Assembly (NCBI GenBank): GCA_041658075.1
Contig: JBBAAW010000001.1
Location: 1-64,000, forward strand
DNA: 64,000 nt
Source: JBBAAW01 sp041658075
GTDB taxonomy: Bacteria > Patescibacteriota > WWE3 > UBA101185 > UBA10185
Reading direction: 5' to 3'
A program made the position numbers and the translations under genes. Positions 17,822-26,575 of the stretch are shown here, in pieces; positions within the stretch are counted from its first letter, which is position 1, and the number at the start of each line of letters is the position of its first letter. The notes beneath the pieces were generated by a model, which saw only the letters and a program-made list of their open reading frames with translations, was not told the DNA's origin and made no database searches.

Positions 17822-18259
17822 ATGGCCAAACTTCTTGATATTAGAACATACGAAAACCGTAGAATTAACCCTCAAAACAATAAAGTTTGGGGTAAAACCT
17901 CCATTTTGGAAGCATTAGAAGACATTCCGTTTAACATAAAACGTGTATTTTACATATACGGGACAAGCACTGCCGTAATTAGAGGAGGTCATAGACTAAA
18001 AAAGACTATCCAAGGGCTGGTATGCTTACAAGGAAAATATGAGATTTTTGTAGACAATTCCACTACCAAAAGGAAATATATTCTGGATACACCATCAAAA
18101 ATTCTTGTACTTGACAACAAGGATTGGCATACCATGCAGAGTAAAACCCCTAAGTCTATTCTCTTGGTTCTTTCCTCCAGACATTATGATGTAAATGATT
18201 ATATCGACGAACCGTATCCAACGACGCCAAAGAAAATTGTGGACAAGCTATGCCTCTAA
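17822..18259 (+). CDS. FdtA/WxcM-like sugar 3,4-ketoisomerase (cupin)
   Basis: 145 residues, a single cupin domain. RVFYIYGTSTAVIRGGHRLKK (about 41-61) and the later DWHTM correspond to the active-site strands of dTDP-4-keto-6-deoxyglucose 3,4-ketoisomerases (FdtA, QdtA, Tyl1a). FdtA carries a His-x-His pair there; this protein has His57 but Leu59, so the second His is missing. An upstream in-frame TTG at 17804 was not used because the ATG at 17822 fits the family start. The stop overlaps the DegT gene by 10 bases, the usual FdtA-FdtB order for 3-amino-3,6-dideoxyhexoses. Confidence 0.8.
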   Translation: MAKLLDIRTYENRRINPQNNKVWGKTSILEALEDIPFNIKRVFYIYGTSTAVIRGGHRLKKTIQGLVCLQGKYEIFVDNSTTKRKYILDTPSKILVLDNKDWHTMQSKTPKSILLVLSSRHYDVNDYIDEPYPTTPKKIVDKLCL

Positions 18260-19347
18260 CTTCTTTGTTTTACGAAAATTTAAGGCTAGTAAACAAACCG
18301 TTTTTTAAGTCCTACACTCGTTCGTATAACGCTACATTAAAGTCTGGATGGTATATACTAGGAAAGAACGTTGAGAGGTTTGAAAAAGCGTTCGCGGATT
18401 ATTTGGGTTTACCGCACTGCGTTGGCGTTGGAAATGGGTTGGATGCTTTAACACTGGCTCTCGTTTCTTTTAACTTTCCTTCCGGTTCTGAGGTTATAGT
18501 TCCCGCAAACACTTACACTGCCACTATCCTTTCAATTATTAGGTGCGGTTGCAAACCTGTTTTAGTTGAGCCGGATATATGTACATACAACATAGATCCG
18601 CGATTGATTGAAGAGGCAATCACTAAGAAAACAGTTGCTATTATGCCGGTACATTTGTATGGGAAAGTTTCTGATATGGATAGGATTTTATCAATTGCAA
18701 AAAAACGGGGTCTTAAAATAATTGAGGACTGCGCCCAATCACACGGATCAAAGTATCGCGGAAAGAAAGCAGGAACCTTTGGGGACTTTGGATGTTTTAG
18801 CTTCTACCCTACAAAAAACTTGGGGGCGCTTGGCGATGCCGGTGCTGTTACTACCTTTAGAGAGGATAACGCTCTAACGATTAAAAAACTGCGTAATTAC
18901 GGGTCTGTTGTTAAGTATTACAACGACCTGGTTGGTTTCAATTCACGTTTGGATGAGATTCAAGCCGGATTTTTGTGCATCAAACTAAAGAAACTGGATC
19001 ATATCAATGCGCATAAACGCAAACTGGCAAAAGTATATCTAAACAATTTAAAGTCCGACTTTACATTGCCTAAAGTGAACGCTGATTATTACGATACATA
19101 TCATATATTTGCTATCCGTCACCCTAAGCGCGACAGGCTAAAGGAATATCTCCTGGAAAAAGGAATAAAAACGGAAATCCACTACCCGGTGGCTCCGCAT
19201 AAACAGCAGGCATTAAAAGATATATTTGGTAAAAAAGACTTTCCCGTTTCTAACGAAATACACAATACAATACTCAGTCTTCCAGTATCTTACGCTCACA
19301 CGGAAAATGATGTCTTTAGAGTAGTTGAGGTGCTTAACAGGTTCTAA
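18250..19347 (+). CDS. DegT/DnrJ/EryC1 aminotransferase (FdtB-like)
   Basis: 365 residues. It has GNGLDALTLAL (61-71), the KSGWYILGKNVERFE N-terminal motif of the 3-aminotransferase group, EDCAQSHGSKYRGKKAGTFG and CFSFYPTKNLGALGDAG with the PLP Lys at about 189. The GDAGA variant of the loop is typical of FdtB/QdtB/TylB. Together with the overlapping ketoisomerase it should aminate C3 of a dTDP-3-keto-6-deoxyhexose. No dTDP-glucose synthase or dehydratase (RmlA/RmlB) is in the window, so the precursor must come from elsewhere. Confidence 0.88.
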   Translation: MPLTSLFYENLRLVNKPFFKSYTRSYNATLKSGWYILGKNVERFEKAFADYLGLPHCVGVGNGLDALTLALVSFNFPSGSEVIVPANTYTATILSIIRCGCKPVLVEPDICTYNIDPRLIEEAITKKTVAIMPVHLYGKVSDMDRILSIAKKRGLKIIEDCAQSHGSKYRGKKAGTFGDFGCFSFYPTKNLGALGDAGAVTTFREDNALTIKKLRNYGSVVKYYNDLVGFNSRLDEIQAGFLCIKLKKLDHINAHKRKLAKVYLNNLKSDFTLPKVNADYYDTYHIFAIRHPKRDRLKEYLLEKGIKTEIHYPVAPHKQQALKDIFGKKDFPVSNEIHNTILSLPVSYAHTENDVFRVVEVLNRF

Positions 19348-19362
19348 TAAACATGCTAGAAT
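19334..19362 (+). promoter_or_regulatory. Strong promoter of the 19.4-25.3 kb operon
   Basis: TTAACA (19334-19339), a 17-base spacer and TAGAAT (19357-19362) with TGc extension. The ATG at 19369 follows after 6 bases. This is the best full promoter among the leaderless type, and it lies across the 3' end of the DegT gene. Confidence 0.65.
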
Positions 19363-19368
19363 TGGGAG

Positions 19369-20199
19369 ATGGGAACAGTTACAGCCACTAATTTTAGTGA
19401 GTACGCGGCCAAGTACAATGTAAACCTTATCGACTTGGTTGAGAAGGGTTTATTTACAGAGGAGGATTTCCAAAGCCTGCAGGAGATTTTTGGATATTTG
19501 CCCGGTAAAAAAAGAATTCTTAATATTCTTGCCAATTTGAGAAATCTTCCCAAAATGATTAGGGATGTTGATCAGCTGGTGTTAAACCAAATTAAAGATT
19601 TCAAGAAATTTTCCGCCGACAAAACGATTCCACTCAAAGATAGGTACCCTATTTCCGATTACATACACAAAACCAGTATCATCGCCGCTTTCTCGCCCAA
19701 AACAGTTTTGGAGATTGGAACCTACTATGGTTGGGGGGCAGCTTCGATAAAGGCGGCTTGTCCGGAAGCCGTTGTTTACACCATGAATCCAAAAGACAGT
19801 AAAGACGCCAATAATCCTATAAATGAGGATACGGTAGGGTCCGTTTATAGAAAAAAGGGACTTGAAGTTGTTCAAATATGGGCGGATAGCACTCAGTTTG
19901 ATTACACAACCCTTCCTAGAATAGATGTTTCTTATGTTGATGGAAACCATGAATACGAGTATGTATATAAAGACTTAGAAAATGTATCGAAAATTACAAA
20001 CAAAGCGATTATTTTGGATGACTATATTCCAAATAAAAACAGTCCTAGAGGGGGAGTAAGAGCTTGGGGTCCTTGGAATGAAAGTGTAGTAAAGGCAGTC
20101 AATGATTTTGTGTCAAATCATTCTGGTATAATTGAAGACGCATATTGGATAGAAAACACACCGATATGTATAATTCACCTGAAGGACGAAAGGTCGTAA
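19369..20199 (+). CDS. Class I methyltransferase (Methyltransf_24-like)
   Basis: 276 residues. Helical N-terminal ~90 residues, then TVLEIGTYYGWGAAS (about 110-124, SAM loop), a region VSYVDGNHEYEYVYKDLE and an ILDDY strand, all typical of the Methyltransf_24/CmcI-like family that methylates sugar hydroxyls or amines, often metal-dependent. It leads the plus-strand operon behind a strong promoter, and ends 11 bases before the GDP-fucose-synthase-like gene. The substrate is probably one of the unusual sugars made by this operon; that is inference. Confidence 0.8.
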   Translation: MGTVTATNFSEYAAKYNVNLIDLVEKGLFTEEDFQSLQEIFGYLPGKKRILNILANLRNLPKMIRDVDQLVLNQIKDFKKFSADKTIPLKDRYPISDYIHKTSIIAAFSPKTVLEIGTYYGWGAASIKAACPEAVVYTMNPKDSKDANNPINEDTVGSVYRKKGLEVVQIWADSTQFDYTTLPRIDVSYVDGNHEYEYVYKDLENVSKITNKAIILDDYIPNKNSPRGGVRAWGPWNESVVKAVNDFVSNHSGIIEDAYWIENTPICIIHLKDERS

Positions 20200-20210
20200 A
20201 GGATAGTAAT

Positions 20211-21149
20211 ATGGATAAGTCATCTAAAATCTACATAGCCGGACATAAGGGGATGGTGGGGTCGGCAATTAAAAGAAAGCTTGAGTCCCTTGGCTACTCT
20301 AATTTGGTGGTTAAAACCAGAAGCCAGCTTGATTTAACTGATTTTCGTAAAACCCAAAGGTTTATGGAAACCGAGAAACCGGAATATGTATTTGTAGCTG
20401 CCGCCAAAGTGGGCGGAATCATTGCTAATAGGAACTTTCCGGCCGACTTCTTTTATCAGAATATGTCCATTGAGCTTAATCTCATACAAGCCGCTTATAT
20501 AACGGGAGTCCGTAAACTTCTTTTTATGGGGTCCACGTGCATTTATCCAAAGTTGGCTGAGCAGCCTTTAAGAGAGGAATATCTTTTAGCCGGACCCCTT
20601 GAACCTACGAACGAGGCGTATGCAATAGCAAAAATTGCAGGGATCAAAATGTGTCAGTATTACGATGCTCAATATAAAACAAATTTTGTTTCTGTTATGC
20701 CCACAAGCCTGTACGGCCCTAATGACAACTTTGATCTTGAGGGCTCACATGTTATTCCTGCCATGATTAGAAAATTTCATGAGGCCAAAATTCGTGGCGA
20801 TAAAACCGTAATCCTGTGGGGTACCGGCAAGCCTAGAAGAGAATTTATGTATATTGATGATTTAGCAGACTCTCTTGCATTTTTGATGAAGACTTACGAT
20901 AGTTCTGAGTTAATAAATATAGGTATAGGGAACGACTATGAAATAAGGGAGATTGCGGAAAAAGTGGCCAAAGTGGTGGGATATAAGAATTCTGTTGAAT
21001 ATGATACAAGTAAGCCCGACGGGACCCCCAGAAAATTGGTGGATACTTCCAAATTAGATGCGCTTGGATGGAAACCGTCAATAAGTCTTGAAGAGGGTTT
21101 AAAGGTTACCTACCGATGGTTTTTAAAGAACTACTCTAAATTCAAATGA
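20211..21149 (+). CDS. fcl: GDP-L-fucose synthase-like epimerase/reductase (Fcl/ColC type)
   Basis: 312 residues. It has the Rossmann motif IAGHKGMVGSA (9-19), and the active-site segment GSTCIYPK with Ser108 and Cys110, Tyr137 and Lys141 in AYAIAK, plus EGSHVIPA with the conserved His. This is the complete catalytic set of GDP-4-keto-6-deoxymannose 3,5-epimerase-reductases. The same fold in ColC acts on the 3-deoxy compound to give GDP-colitose. Its partner GMD and a ColD-like dehydratase are in the facing operon, so both GDP-fucose and GDP-colitose-like products are possible. The stop overlaps the E1 alpha start by 4 bases (ATGA). An in-frame start at 20145 would overlap the previous gene. 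Confidence 0.88.
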   Translation: MDKSSKIYIAGHKGMVGSAIKRKLESLGYSNLVVKTRSQLDLTDFRKTQRFMETEKPEYVFVAAAKVGGIIANRNFPADFFYQNMSIELNLIQAAYITGVRKLLFMGSTCIYPKLAEQPLREEYLLAGPLEPTNEAYAIAKIAGIKMCQYYDAQYKTNFVSVMPTSLYGPNDNFDLEGSHVIPAMIRKFHEAKIRGDKTVILWGTGKPRREFMYIDDLADSLAFLMKTYDSSELINIGIGNDYEIREIAEKVAKVVGYKNSVEYDTSKPDGTPRKLVDTSKLDALGWKPSISLEEGLKVTYRWFLKNYSKFK

Positions 21150-22111
21150 AAATTACAAAGGCTATTGTGAAATCACTACTAGAGAAGCTTTATACGATAA
21201 GGATTGTGGATGAGGAAATCGCTAAAATATACCCAAGCGATGTTATTAAATGTCCCATCCATCTTAGTACAGGTTCTGAGGCTGTTTCTGTAGGAGTGTG
21301 TGCGGCCTTGAAAAAGACCGACTATGTAGTTGGGGGGCACAGAAGCCACGGGGTTTACCTTGCCAAAGGCGGTTCTCTAAATAAATTCATGTCCGAATTA
21401 TACGGAAGAGAGAACGGTTGTTCAGGAGGTAAGGGAGGGTCCATGCATTTAATTTCTTTGGAAAACGGATTGCTTGGTACGACCCCAATTCTAGGTTCTA
21501 CCATACCCATAGGTGTTGGGAGTGCTTTGAGTTCTTCCATCAAAAAAGATGGAAAAGTTACAGCAGTATTCTTTGGCGACGGTGCAAGTGAGGAAGGTGT
21601 TTTTTATGAGAGTTTAAACATCGCCGCCCTTTTTTCTCTTCCAGTAGTTTTTGTATGTGAAAACAATAGAATCTCAATTTTTGACGAACAGAAGATAAGA
21701 CAACCTTTGGACAATATCTATAAAAAGACCGAGATTTTTGGTTTCCCTGGAGTCAGAGTGGACGGGAACGATGTTTTGGAGGTTTATAAGACTTCGCAGC
21801 TGGCAATAAAGCACGCCCGTACTAAAGGTCCTTTTCTTATTGAGTGCGTTACCAGTCGTTGGCGTCAACATGTGGGACCGTACTACGACTATGAGATCGG
21901 TTTTGGTACTAAAGAGGAATTAGAAGATGTAATGACAAAATCGGACCCAATAAAGATATTTTTGAGATACCTTAAAAAAGAAAACCTCATAAACGAGGCT
22001 GAAGCCACAAAGATTAAGGTCAAAGTGGAAAGGGCTGTAAAGAATTCATTTGAGTTTGCTCTGCAAAGCAGTCTTCCGGACCCATCAAAATTATATGAGG
22101 ATGTATACTAA
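21146..22111 (+). CDS. ThDP-dependent E1 component, alpha subunit
   Basis: 321 residues. It has HLSTGSEA (39-46), GGKGGSMH (94-101), and the ThDP signature starting FGDG (144-146) and ending ENN (172-174). This is the alpha-subunit fold of pyruvate/acetoin dehydrogenase E1. No lipoyl E2 or E3 gene is present, and the neighbours are nucleotide-sugar enzymes, so a classical dehydrogenase complex is unlikely. Related two-subunit E1 enzymes in sugar clusters (for example AviB1/AviB2 of avilamycin) are thought to transfer a two-carbon acetyl unit to a keto sugar; this role is inferred here. The beta subunit follows after one base. Confidence 0.88.
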   Translation: MKITKAIVKSLLEKLYTIRIVDEEIAKIYPSDVIKCPIHLSTGSEAVSVGVCAALKKTDYVVGGHRSHGVYLAKGGSLNKFMSELYGRENGCSGGKGGSMHLISLENGLLGTTPILGSTIPIGVGSALSSSIKKDGKVTAVFFGDGASEEGVFYESLNIAALFSLPVVFVCENNRISIFDEQKIRQPLDNIYKKTEIFGFPGVRVDGNDVLEVYKTSQLAIKHARTKGPFLIECVTSRWRQHVGPYYDYEIGFGTKEELEDVMTKSDPIKIFLRYLKKENLINEAEATKIKVKVERAVKNSFEFALQSSLPDPSKLYEDVY

Positions 22112-22112
22112 T

Positions 22113-23171
22113 ATGCCCAGAGAATTGTCTTACAGCGAAGCCATCAAGGAAGCCACATTTCAAGTTATGGAAAAGGATCCCAATGTTATCATAATGGGTG
22201 AGGGTGTAAATGATCCAACCGGGATGTTTGGTACCACTTTAGATCTCTGGAAGACCTTTGGTAAGAACAGGGTTATCACTGTTCCAAACAGCGAGAACGC
22301 CTTTACGGGTATGGCAATAGGAGCTGCCCTTACGGGGCTTCGTCCTATAATAGTTCACCAACGAAACGATTTCCTTTTTTTGTCCATGGACCAAATAGTT
22401 AGCCAAGCGGCTAAGTGGTCATACATGTTTTCTGGAAAAGCTCATGTACCAATGGTTATTAGAGCAGTTGTAGGCAGGGGTTGGGGTCAGGGAGCTCAGC
22501 ATTCTCAAAGTCTGCAGAGTACATTTATGCATTTTCCAGGTCTTAAGGTTTTACTTCCCTCTAATGCCTACGATGCAAAGGGTATGCTTGCCACGGCCTT
22601 AACGTTGGAAAAGTCGCCTATACTTATTATTGAACATAGGTGGCTATTTAAAACCAAAACTAGTGTTCCCAAAAGGCTTTATACATTGTCTATCGATAAA
22701 GCCAAAATATTGAAGAAAGGTAACGATATCACAATTGTTGCGGCTTCCCAGGGTGTTGAAGATGCGCTGAAAGCTCGTGAATTAATGTTGCCTATGGGGG
22801 TGGAAGCTGAAGTGATTGACATAAGGTCAGCAAGACCAATCGATGTTGTCACAATCAGGAATTCGGTTAAGAAAACCGGCAACCTAGTGGTTGTTGACAA
22901 CGGCTGGAGATCTGCAGGCCTTTCATCTGAAATTGTCGCTGTAGTTGTTGAAGACGGTCCCACATTTAAAAATCTTAAAAGTTCTGTAAAACGGGTGACT
23001 TGGGCAGATACACCTGCTCCCACTTCTTATGTGCTTGAGAATATGTTTTATCCCACCGCGGAAACCGTTGTGGCAGCCTGCATTGAGACCTTGAAAGGCG
23101 AGATATTGAATTTGGAGGCAAAATTTGAAGACCAAAAATTCCACAAAAAAAGATTTGCAGGCTCCTTCTAA
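22113..23171 (+). CDS. ThDP-dependent E1 component, beta subunit
   Basis: 352 residues. Key parts: VPNSENAFTGMAIGAA with the Glu (E61) that activates ThDP, VHQRNDFLFLSMDQIV, the loop GRGWGQGAQHSQS with the active-site His, and the C-terminal transketolase domain. The VHQRNDF form replaces the EFMTFNF of pyruvate dehydrogenase and marks the subgroup found in capsule/LPS clusters. I placed the start at the ATG one base after the alpha stop, since the protein then begins MPRELSYSEAI as in homologues; an upstream in-frame start would overlap alpha. The gene overlaps the next SDR by 47 bases. Confidence 0.88.
   Translation: MPRELSYSEAIKEATFQVMEKDPNVIIMGEGVNDPTGMFGTTLDLWKTFGKNRVITVPNSENAFTGMAIGAALTGLRPIIVHQRNDFLFLSMDQIVSQAAKWSYMFSGKAHVPMVIRAVVGRGWGQGAQHSQSLQSTFMHFPGLKVLLPSNAYDAKGMLATALTLEKSPILIIEHRWLFKTKTSVPKRLYTLSIDKAKILKKGNDITIVAASQGVEDALKARELMLPMGVEAEVIDIRSARPIDVVTIRNSVKKTGNLVVVDNGWRSAGLSSEIVAVVVEDGPTFKNLKSSVKRVTWADTPAPTSYVLENMFYPTAETVVAACIETLKGEILNLEAKFEDQKFHKKRFAGSF
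23114..23118 (+). promoter_or_regulatory. Shine-Dalgarno site deciding a TTG start
   Basis: GGAGG at 23114-23118 lies 6 bases before TTG at 23125, inside the 3' end of the E1 beta gene. There is no usable ATG near the expected SDR N-terminus. Confidence 0.6.
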
Positions 23172-24225
23172 TCCACAAAAACTGATTGACGAGGATATTG
23201 CTCGTGTAATTAGGTCGTTGGGATCTTTGATTGATGAGTTGGATGGAGCGAGAATTCTTATAACAGGTTCTAACGGATTATTGGGTAGTTATATCGTTGA
23301 CACCATTAAAGCTCTCAACAAGAAGTTCTCCAAACACTGTAAAGTACTTTGTCTTAATAGGTCCATTCCAACGGAGAGAACACGCAACTTTCACCTTCTG
23401 AGGGATCCAAACTTTAGCTTTCTTTCCCACGATGTTTCAAAACCGCCGGACTTATCAAAATTCAAACCCGATTATATGTTTTTATGTGCTGGGAGTTCAA
23501 CGCCCAAAAATTTTCAAGCAGATGAGCTGTTGACAATAGATTTAAACATAAACGGTGTTAGATGGGCATTGGAGTACGCAAAAAACAACAAAGTTAAAGG
23601 AATTTTATACTTTAGTAGTGGAGCCGTTTACGGCGATCCGCCCGCAGACAAAGTACCAACGAGTGAAAGCTACAATGGTAATGTTAATACTTTGTCTCCT
23701 AGGGCGTGCTATTCAGAGTCAAAAAGGCTATCAGAAACCTTGTGTTCAATATTTGCTAAAAAATACAGTGTTCCTGTATACATTGCCAGAATCTTTGTGA
23801 CTTACGGACCTGGTGTAACCGTTAACGATGGGAAAGTCTTGTCGGACTTTTTAAAGCAAGTGTTGGATAAAAAACCTATTGTTATGAAAGGCAGTGGCGA
23901 GGATATAAGATCGGATTGTTATGTGTCGGACGCAACGGAAGCGTTTTTTAGAATTATCCTAACAGGTCGACCCGGAGAAGCCTACAATGTTGGCAGTGAT
24001 CTTGATGAATATTCCATAAAAGAAATGGCGTCATTACTGCACAGAATCCGCGGTGTTAAAGGTAGTCCCAAATGTGACGATAATTTATCACAGGAATATA
24101 TTAAATCTGCACCCAAGAGGTTCTGTCCGGATATCTCTAAGCTTAAAAACGAACTTGGTTATAAACCCAAAATTGATGTATACACTGGTCTACAGCGTAC
24201 TGTAGAATGGAATATATGTCTATGA
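23125..24225 (+). CDS. NAD-dependent epimerase/dehydratase-type SDR (UXS-like), TTG start
   Basis: 366 residues, an extended SDR. The cofactor loop is GSNGLLG (48-54), the catalytic Tyr196-x3-Lys200 sits in SPRACYSESKRLSE, and Ser is in YFSSGAVYG. SPRACY...KRLSET is closest to UDP-glucuronate decarboxylase/dTDP-glucose 4,6-dehydratase. It is clearly paralogous to 30972-32042, sharing ESYNGNV, PRACY and SKRLSETLC, and both follow a ThDP enzyme pair. A reductase for the carbonyl of a newly attached branch, like YerF after YerE, is one possible role. It starts with TTG behind a good Shine-Dalgarno site, with a 47-base overlap of E1 beta. Confidence 0.82.
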   Translation: MKTKNSTKKDLQAPSNPQKLIDEDIARVIRSLGSLIDELDGARILITGSNGLLGSYIVDTIKALNKKFSKHCKVLCLNRSIPTERTRNFHLLRDPNFSFLSHDVSKPPDLSKFKPDYMFLCAGSSTPKNFQADELLTIDLNINGVRWALEYAKNNKVKGILYFSSGAVYGDPPADKVPTSESYNGNVNTLSPRACYSESKRLSETLCSIFAKKYSVPVYIARIFVTYGPGVTVNDGKVLSDFLKQVLDKKPIVMKGSGEDIRSDCYVSDATEAFFRIILTGRPGEAYNVGSDLDEYSIKEMASLLHRIRGVKGSPKCDDNLSQEYIKSAPKRFCPDISKLKNELGYKPKIDVYTGLQRTVEWNICL

Positions 24226-25340
24226 AGTCAGTGATAATGGTTTCTTGTGCCGTTTTATGCAAAAAGGAAGGCATGGCCAATTATTTTAGGTATCGGACCC
24301 AAGATTTTTATCTGCTTAATGTTATTCCAAAGTTTTTGAAAACAAGAAAGCCTGTATGCGAGCATTATAAAGACGGGAAGCTAATAGAAGTTTTTTCGGT
24401 GTTTAGCATGCCAGTCTCTATTACGGATAAATTTCCGTACGCTTCTTATATTGGTTACGCCTTGGCTATTATACAAACCTTTATTAAGTTACGCAGACGT
24501 TTTGAATTTTTTATCGGCGAAGGTCACATATACAGCCTGGTTGGCGTCTTAATGAAGAAGCTTGGTCTTGTGAAACGGATCGCTTATTCCAGCGGGGACT
24601 ATTTTACGGATGTAAAGTCATTTAGGGTTATTGACAAGATAGTTTCAAAAGAAGTGGATGTTATATGGTGCGCGTCTGAGTTGATGTCCAAGCAAAGAGA
24701 GAAAGATTTAAACGGCATTCGCTTTGCCCCGCAGGTTGTGATGCCTTTAGGAATAGTGATGCGTGATGAAGCTGTGCAGAAAAAAATTCAGAACGCTAAA
24801 ACAGTGCTTTTTATGGGCAACATTCAACCTCATCAGGGTATTGACTTGATGATCGACTCATTTGCGGAGGCGAGAAAGGCCTATCCAAATTTGACATTGG
24901 AGATAGTTGGGAGGGGTCCTTATACAGAATCCGCACAACAAAAAGTGTCCGATGCCGGTCTGTCATCTTGTGTGATATTTCATGGTTTTGTGGACGATGA
25001 AAACAAGGTGGACGAAATTTATAAAAGATCTTTAGTTGGCATGGCACTATATCACCCAGAACTCTCAAGTTTCACAAAGCTTTCTGACCCTGGAAAGATT
25101 AAGGACTACCTTTCTGCTGGTCTTCCTGTAATTACAACAAATGTTTTCCCTTTCTCCAAGGAGCTGGCGGAAAGCGGCGCCGGGATTGTAGTCTCTTACG
25201 AAAAGGGTTCGGTTGTAGATGCCTTGAAGAGGATTCTTAATCCAAATAATGCAGAGGTTTTCAGAGGGGCTGCTTTAAAACTTGCAAATAAATATCTTTG
25301 GGACCTAGTTCTTGATAGAACATTAGAACAGACTAATTAG
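24222..25340 (+). CDS. Family 4-like glycosyltransferase (GT-B)
   Basis: 372 residues. The C-terminal Rossmann domain shows VLFMGNIQPHQGIDLMIDSF, LEIVGRGPY and the nucleotide-binding end KIKDYLSAGLPVITTN. The start is the ATG at 24222, which overlaps the SDR stop by 4 bases; an ATG at 24207 is a less economical choice. It is homologous to the GT4 genes at 25337 and 27178, all sharing the variant K-x-[KR]-[DE]-Y-x-[SRA]-[AS]-GLPV motif. It ends the plus operon: its stop interleaves with that of the opposing GT4. Confidence 0.83.
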   Translation: MKSVIMVSCAVLCKKEGMANYFRYRTQDFYLLNVIPKFLKTRKPVCEHYKDGKLIEVFSVFSMPVSITDKFPYASYIGYALAIIQTFIKLRRRFEFFIGEGHIYSLVGVLMKKLGLVKRIAYSSGDYFTDVKSFRVIDKIVSKEVDVIWCASELMSKQREKDLNGIRFAPQVVMPLGIVMRDEAVQKKIQNAKTVLFMGNIQPHQGIDLMIDSFAEARKAYPNLTLEIVGRGPYTESAQQKVSDAGLSSCVIFHGFVDDENKVDEIYKRSLVGMALYHPELSSFTKLSDPGKIKDYLSAGLPVITTNVFPFSKELAESGAGIVVSYEKGSVVDALKRILNPNNAEVFRGAALKLANKYLWDLVLDRTLEQTN

Positions 25341-26575
25341 ATCTTGTTTTGTATGTTTTCAAATACTTTGCGAAAGTTTTCTCGATAGTCATACTTTTCT
25401 GCTGCATCTGTGACCCCCTTGAGTAGATTATTATACCTGTTGTTATCACTTAGAACATCTACTAATGTTTTAGCTATATCAACTGAATCAAAATTAGCAA
25501 GAACTCCGGCACCAAGATCCCGGAGCTCGTCTCCAAGGGACGGTCCGCCGTTAGTCATAATAACAGGTAGGCCGGCCCGTAAATACTCTTTGGGTTTAGA
25601 CACATCGGCATACATGGAAACATTCTCCTTCTCTGGTTTATATAGAGCCAGCCCGATTTTGGCTTGTCTAATAATTTTTATGGCATCCTCAGTTTTTTCA
25701 ACGAACCCTTTAAAGTCCACATTACTTTCTATGTTTAACTGCTTAGCCATTTCCTGGTATTTTTTGACCGCTGTTTCACTTCCGCCCACAAAAGTAATTT
25801 TGACATTGGGCATTGCTTTTACCATAAGTGCTAAGGCTTCTAAAGCCACGTCTACCCCGGCGTTTGCGTCCAGTCGTCCTATATAGGCCAAGGAGTTTTC
25901 ATTTCTTACAGTTTTCAAATTTTCAAGCGACTCATTTTTGTCTATAGTAACCGCCGGAGCGACAAAATATGATTTTGCTGTCAGTCCATTTTCTAAATCC
26001 CACTCCCGTGTTTTTTGATTGGCATACCAAACTACATCATTTTTTATGCCAACCTTTCTAAGTAATAGTTGGATAAGCACAAAGATTTTATCCACGAGTT
26101 TTATTATTGCGTTATCAGAATTAAGGTAGTACGGCTTGATTTTACGATCAAAGATGGGCAGTACATCACCGCTCATAAATACAGTTTTATGTACTCGACC
26201 TAGAATCTTATAGATCCACATTACAAAAGACCCAAAGCTAGTCTCTCCGATGCCTAAATCAAAAACCCCTCTATTTCTAGTGAGCTTGCAGGCGGCGTAT
26301 GTGTTAAGAATATACTGCAGCATAAACGCCATGTAGGAAGGGATCTTAAGTGAAGACCTAAATTTTAATGTAGTCTTTTGCCCCACTTCATCTAGGACAA
26401 ACGCCTCATATTCAATCCCGCTTTTAGATAGCGACACAGAGGGGAGCTTTATAACGGTGAGTTTATAATCAGTGTTTTCGGCAAGATACTTTGATAGAAA
26501 ATTTAGTGGCGGTGTTCCATAGAAATTGACTACATACAATATTCTTATGTTTGTATTTAGATTACTTTTTTGCAT
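25337..26575 (-). CDS. Family 4-like glycosyltransferase (GT-B)
   Basis: 412 residues. It has an N-terminal domain with ILYVVNFYGTPPLNFLSKYL and a C-terminal domain with LAYIGRLDANAGVDVALEAL, ITFVGGSE and SKPKEYLRAGLPVIMTNGG, the donor-binding region of GT4. It is the last gene of the long minus-strand operon that starts with GMD at 36031. Its start overlaps the preceding methyltransferase by 14 bases, and its stop interleaves with the plus-strand GT4 stop at 25337-25340. The donor is likely one of the operon's sugars. Confidence 0.83.
   Translation of the reverse strand: MQKSNLNTNIRILYVVNFYGTPPLNFLSKYLAENTDYKLTVIKLPSVSLSKSGIEYEAFVLDEVGQKTTLKFRSSLKIPSYMAFMLQYILNTYAACKLTRNRGVFDLGIGETSFGSFVMWIYKILGRVHKTVFMSGDVLPIFDRKIKPYYLNSDNAIIKLVDKIFVLIQLLLRKVGIKNDVVWYANQKTREWDLENGLTAKSYFVAPAVTIDKNESLENLKTVRNENSLAYIGRLDANAGVDVALEALALMVKAMPNVKITFVGGSETAVKKYQEMAKQLNIESNVDFKGFVEKTEDAIKIIRQAKIGLALYKPEKENVSMYADVSKPKEYLRAGLPVIMTNGGPSLGDELRDLGAGVLANFDSVDIAKTLVDVLSDNNRYNNLLKGVTDAAEKYDYRENFRKVFENIQNKI

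Noticed and set aside
19582..19950. Open frame of 122 codons on the minus strand opposite the methyltransferase gene
   Set aside because: It lies wholly antisense to a gene with clear SAM motifs, has no promoter or Shine-Dalgarno site and shows no domain.
21146..23171. Housekeeping pyruvate dehydrogenase
   Set aside because: No E2/E3 genes, beta-subunit motif VHQRNDF of the glycan-cluster subgroup and overlap with a sugar SDR make this less likely; kept as an alternative to test.
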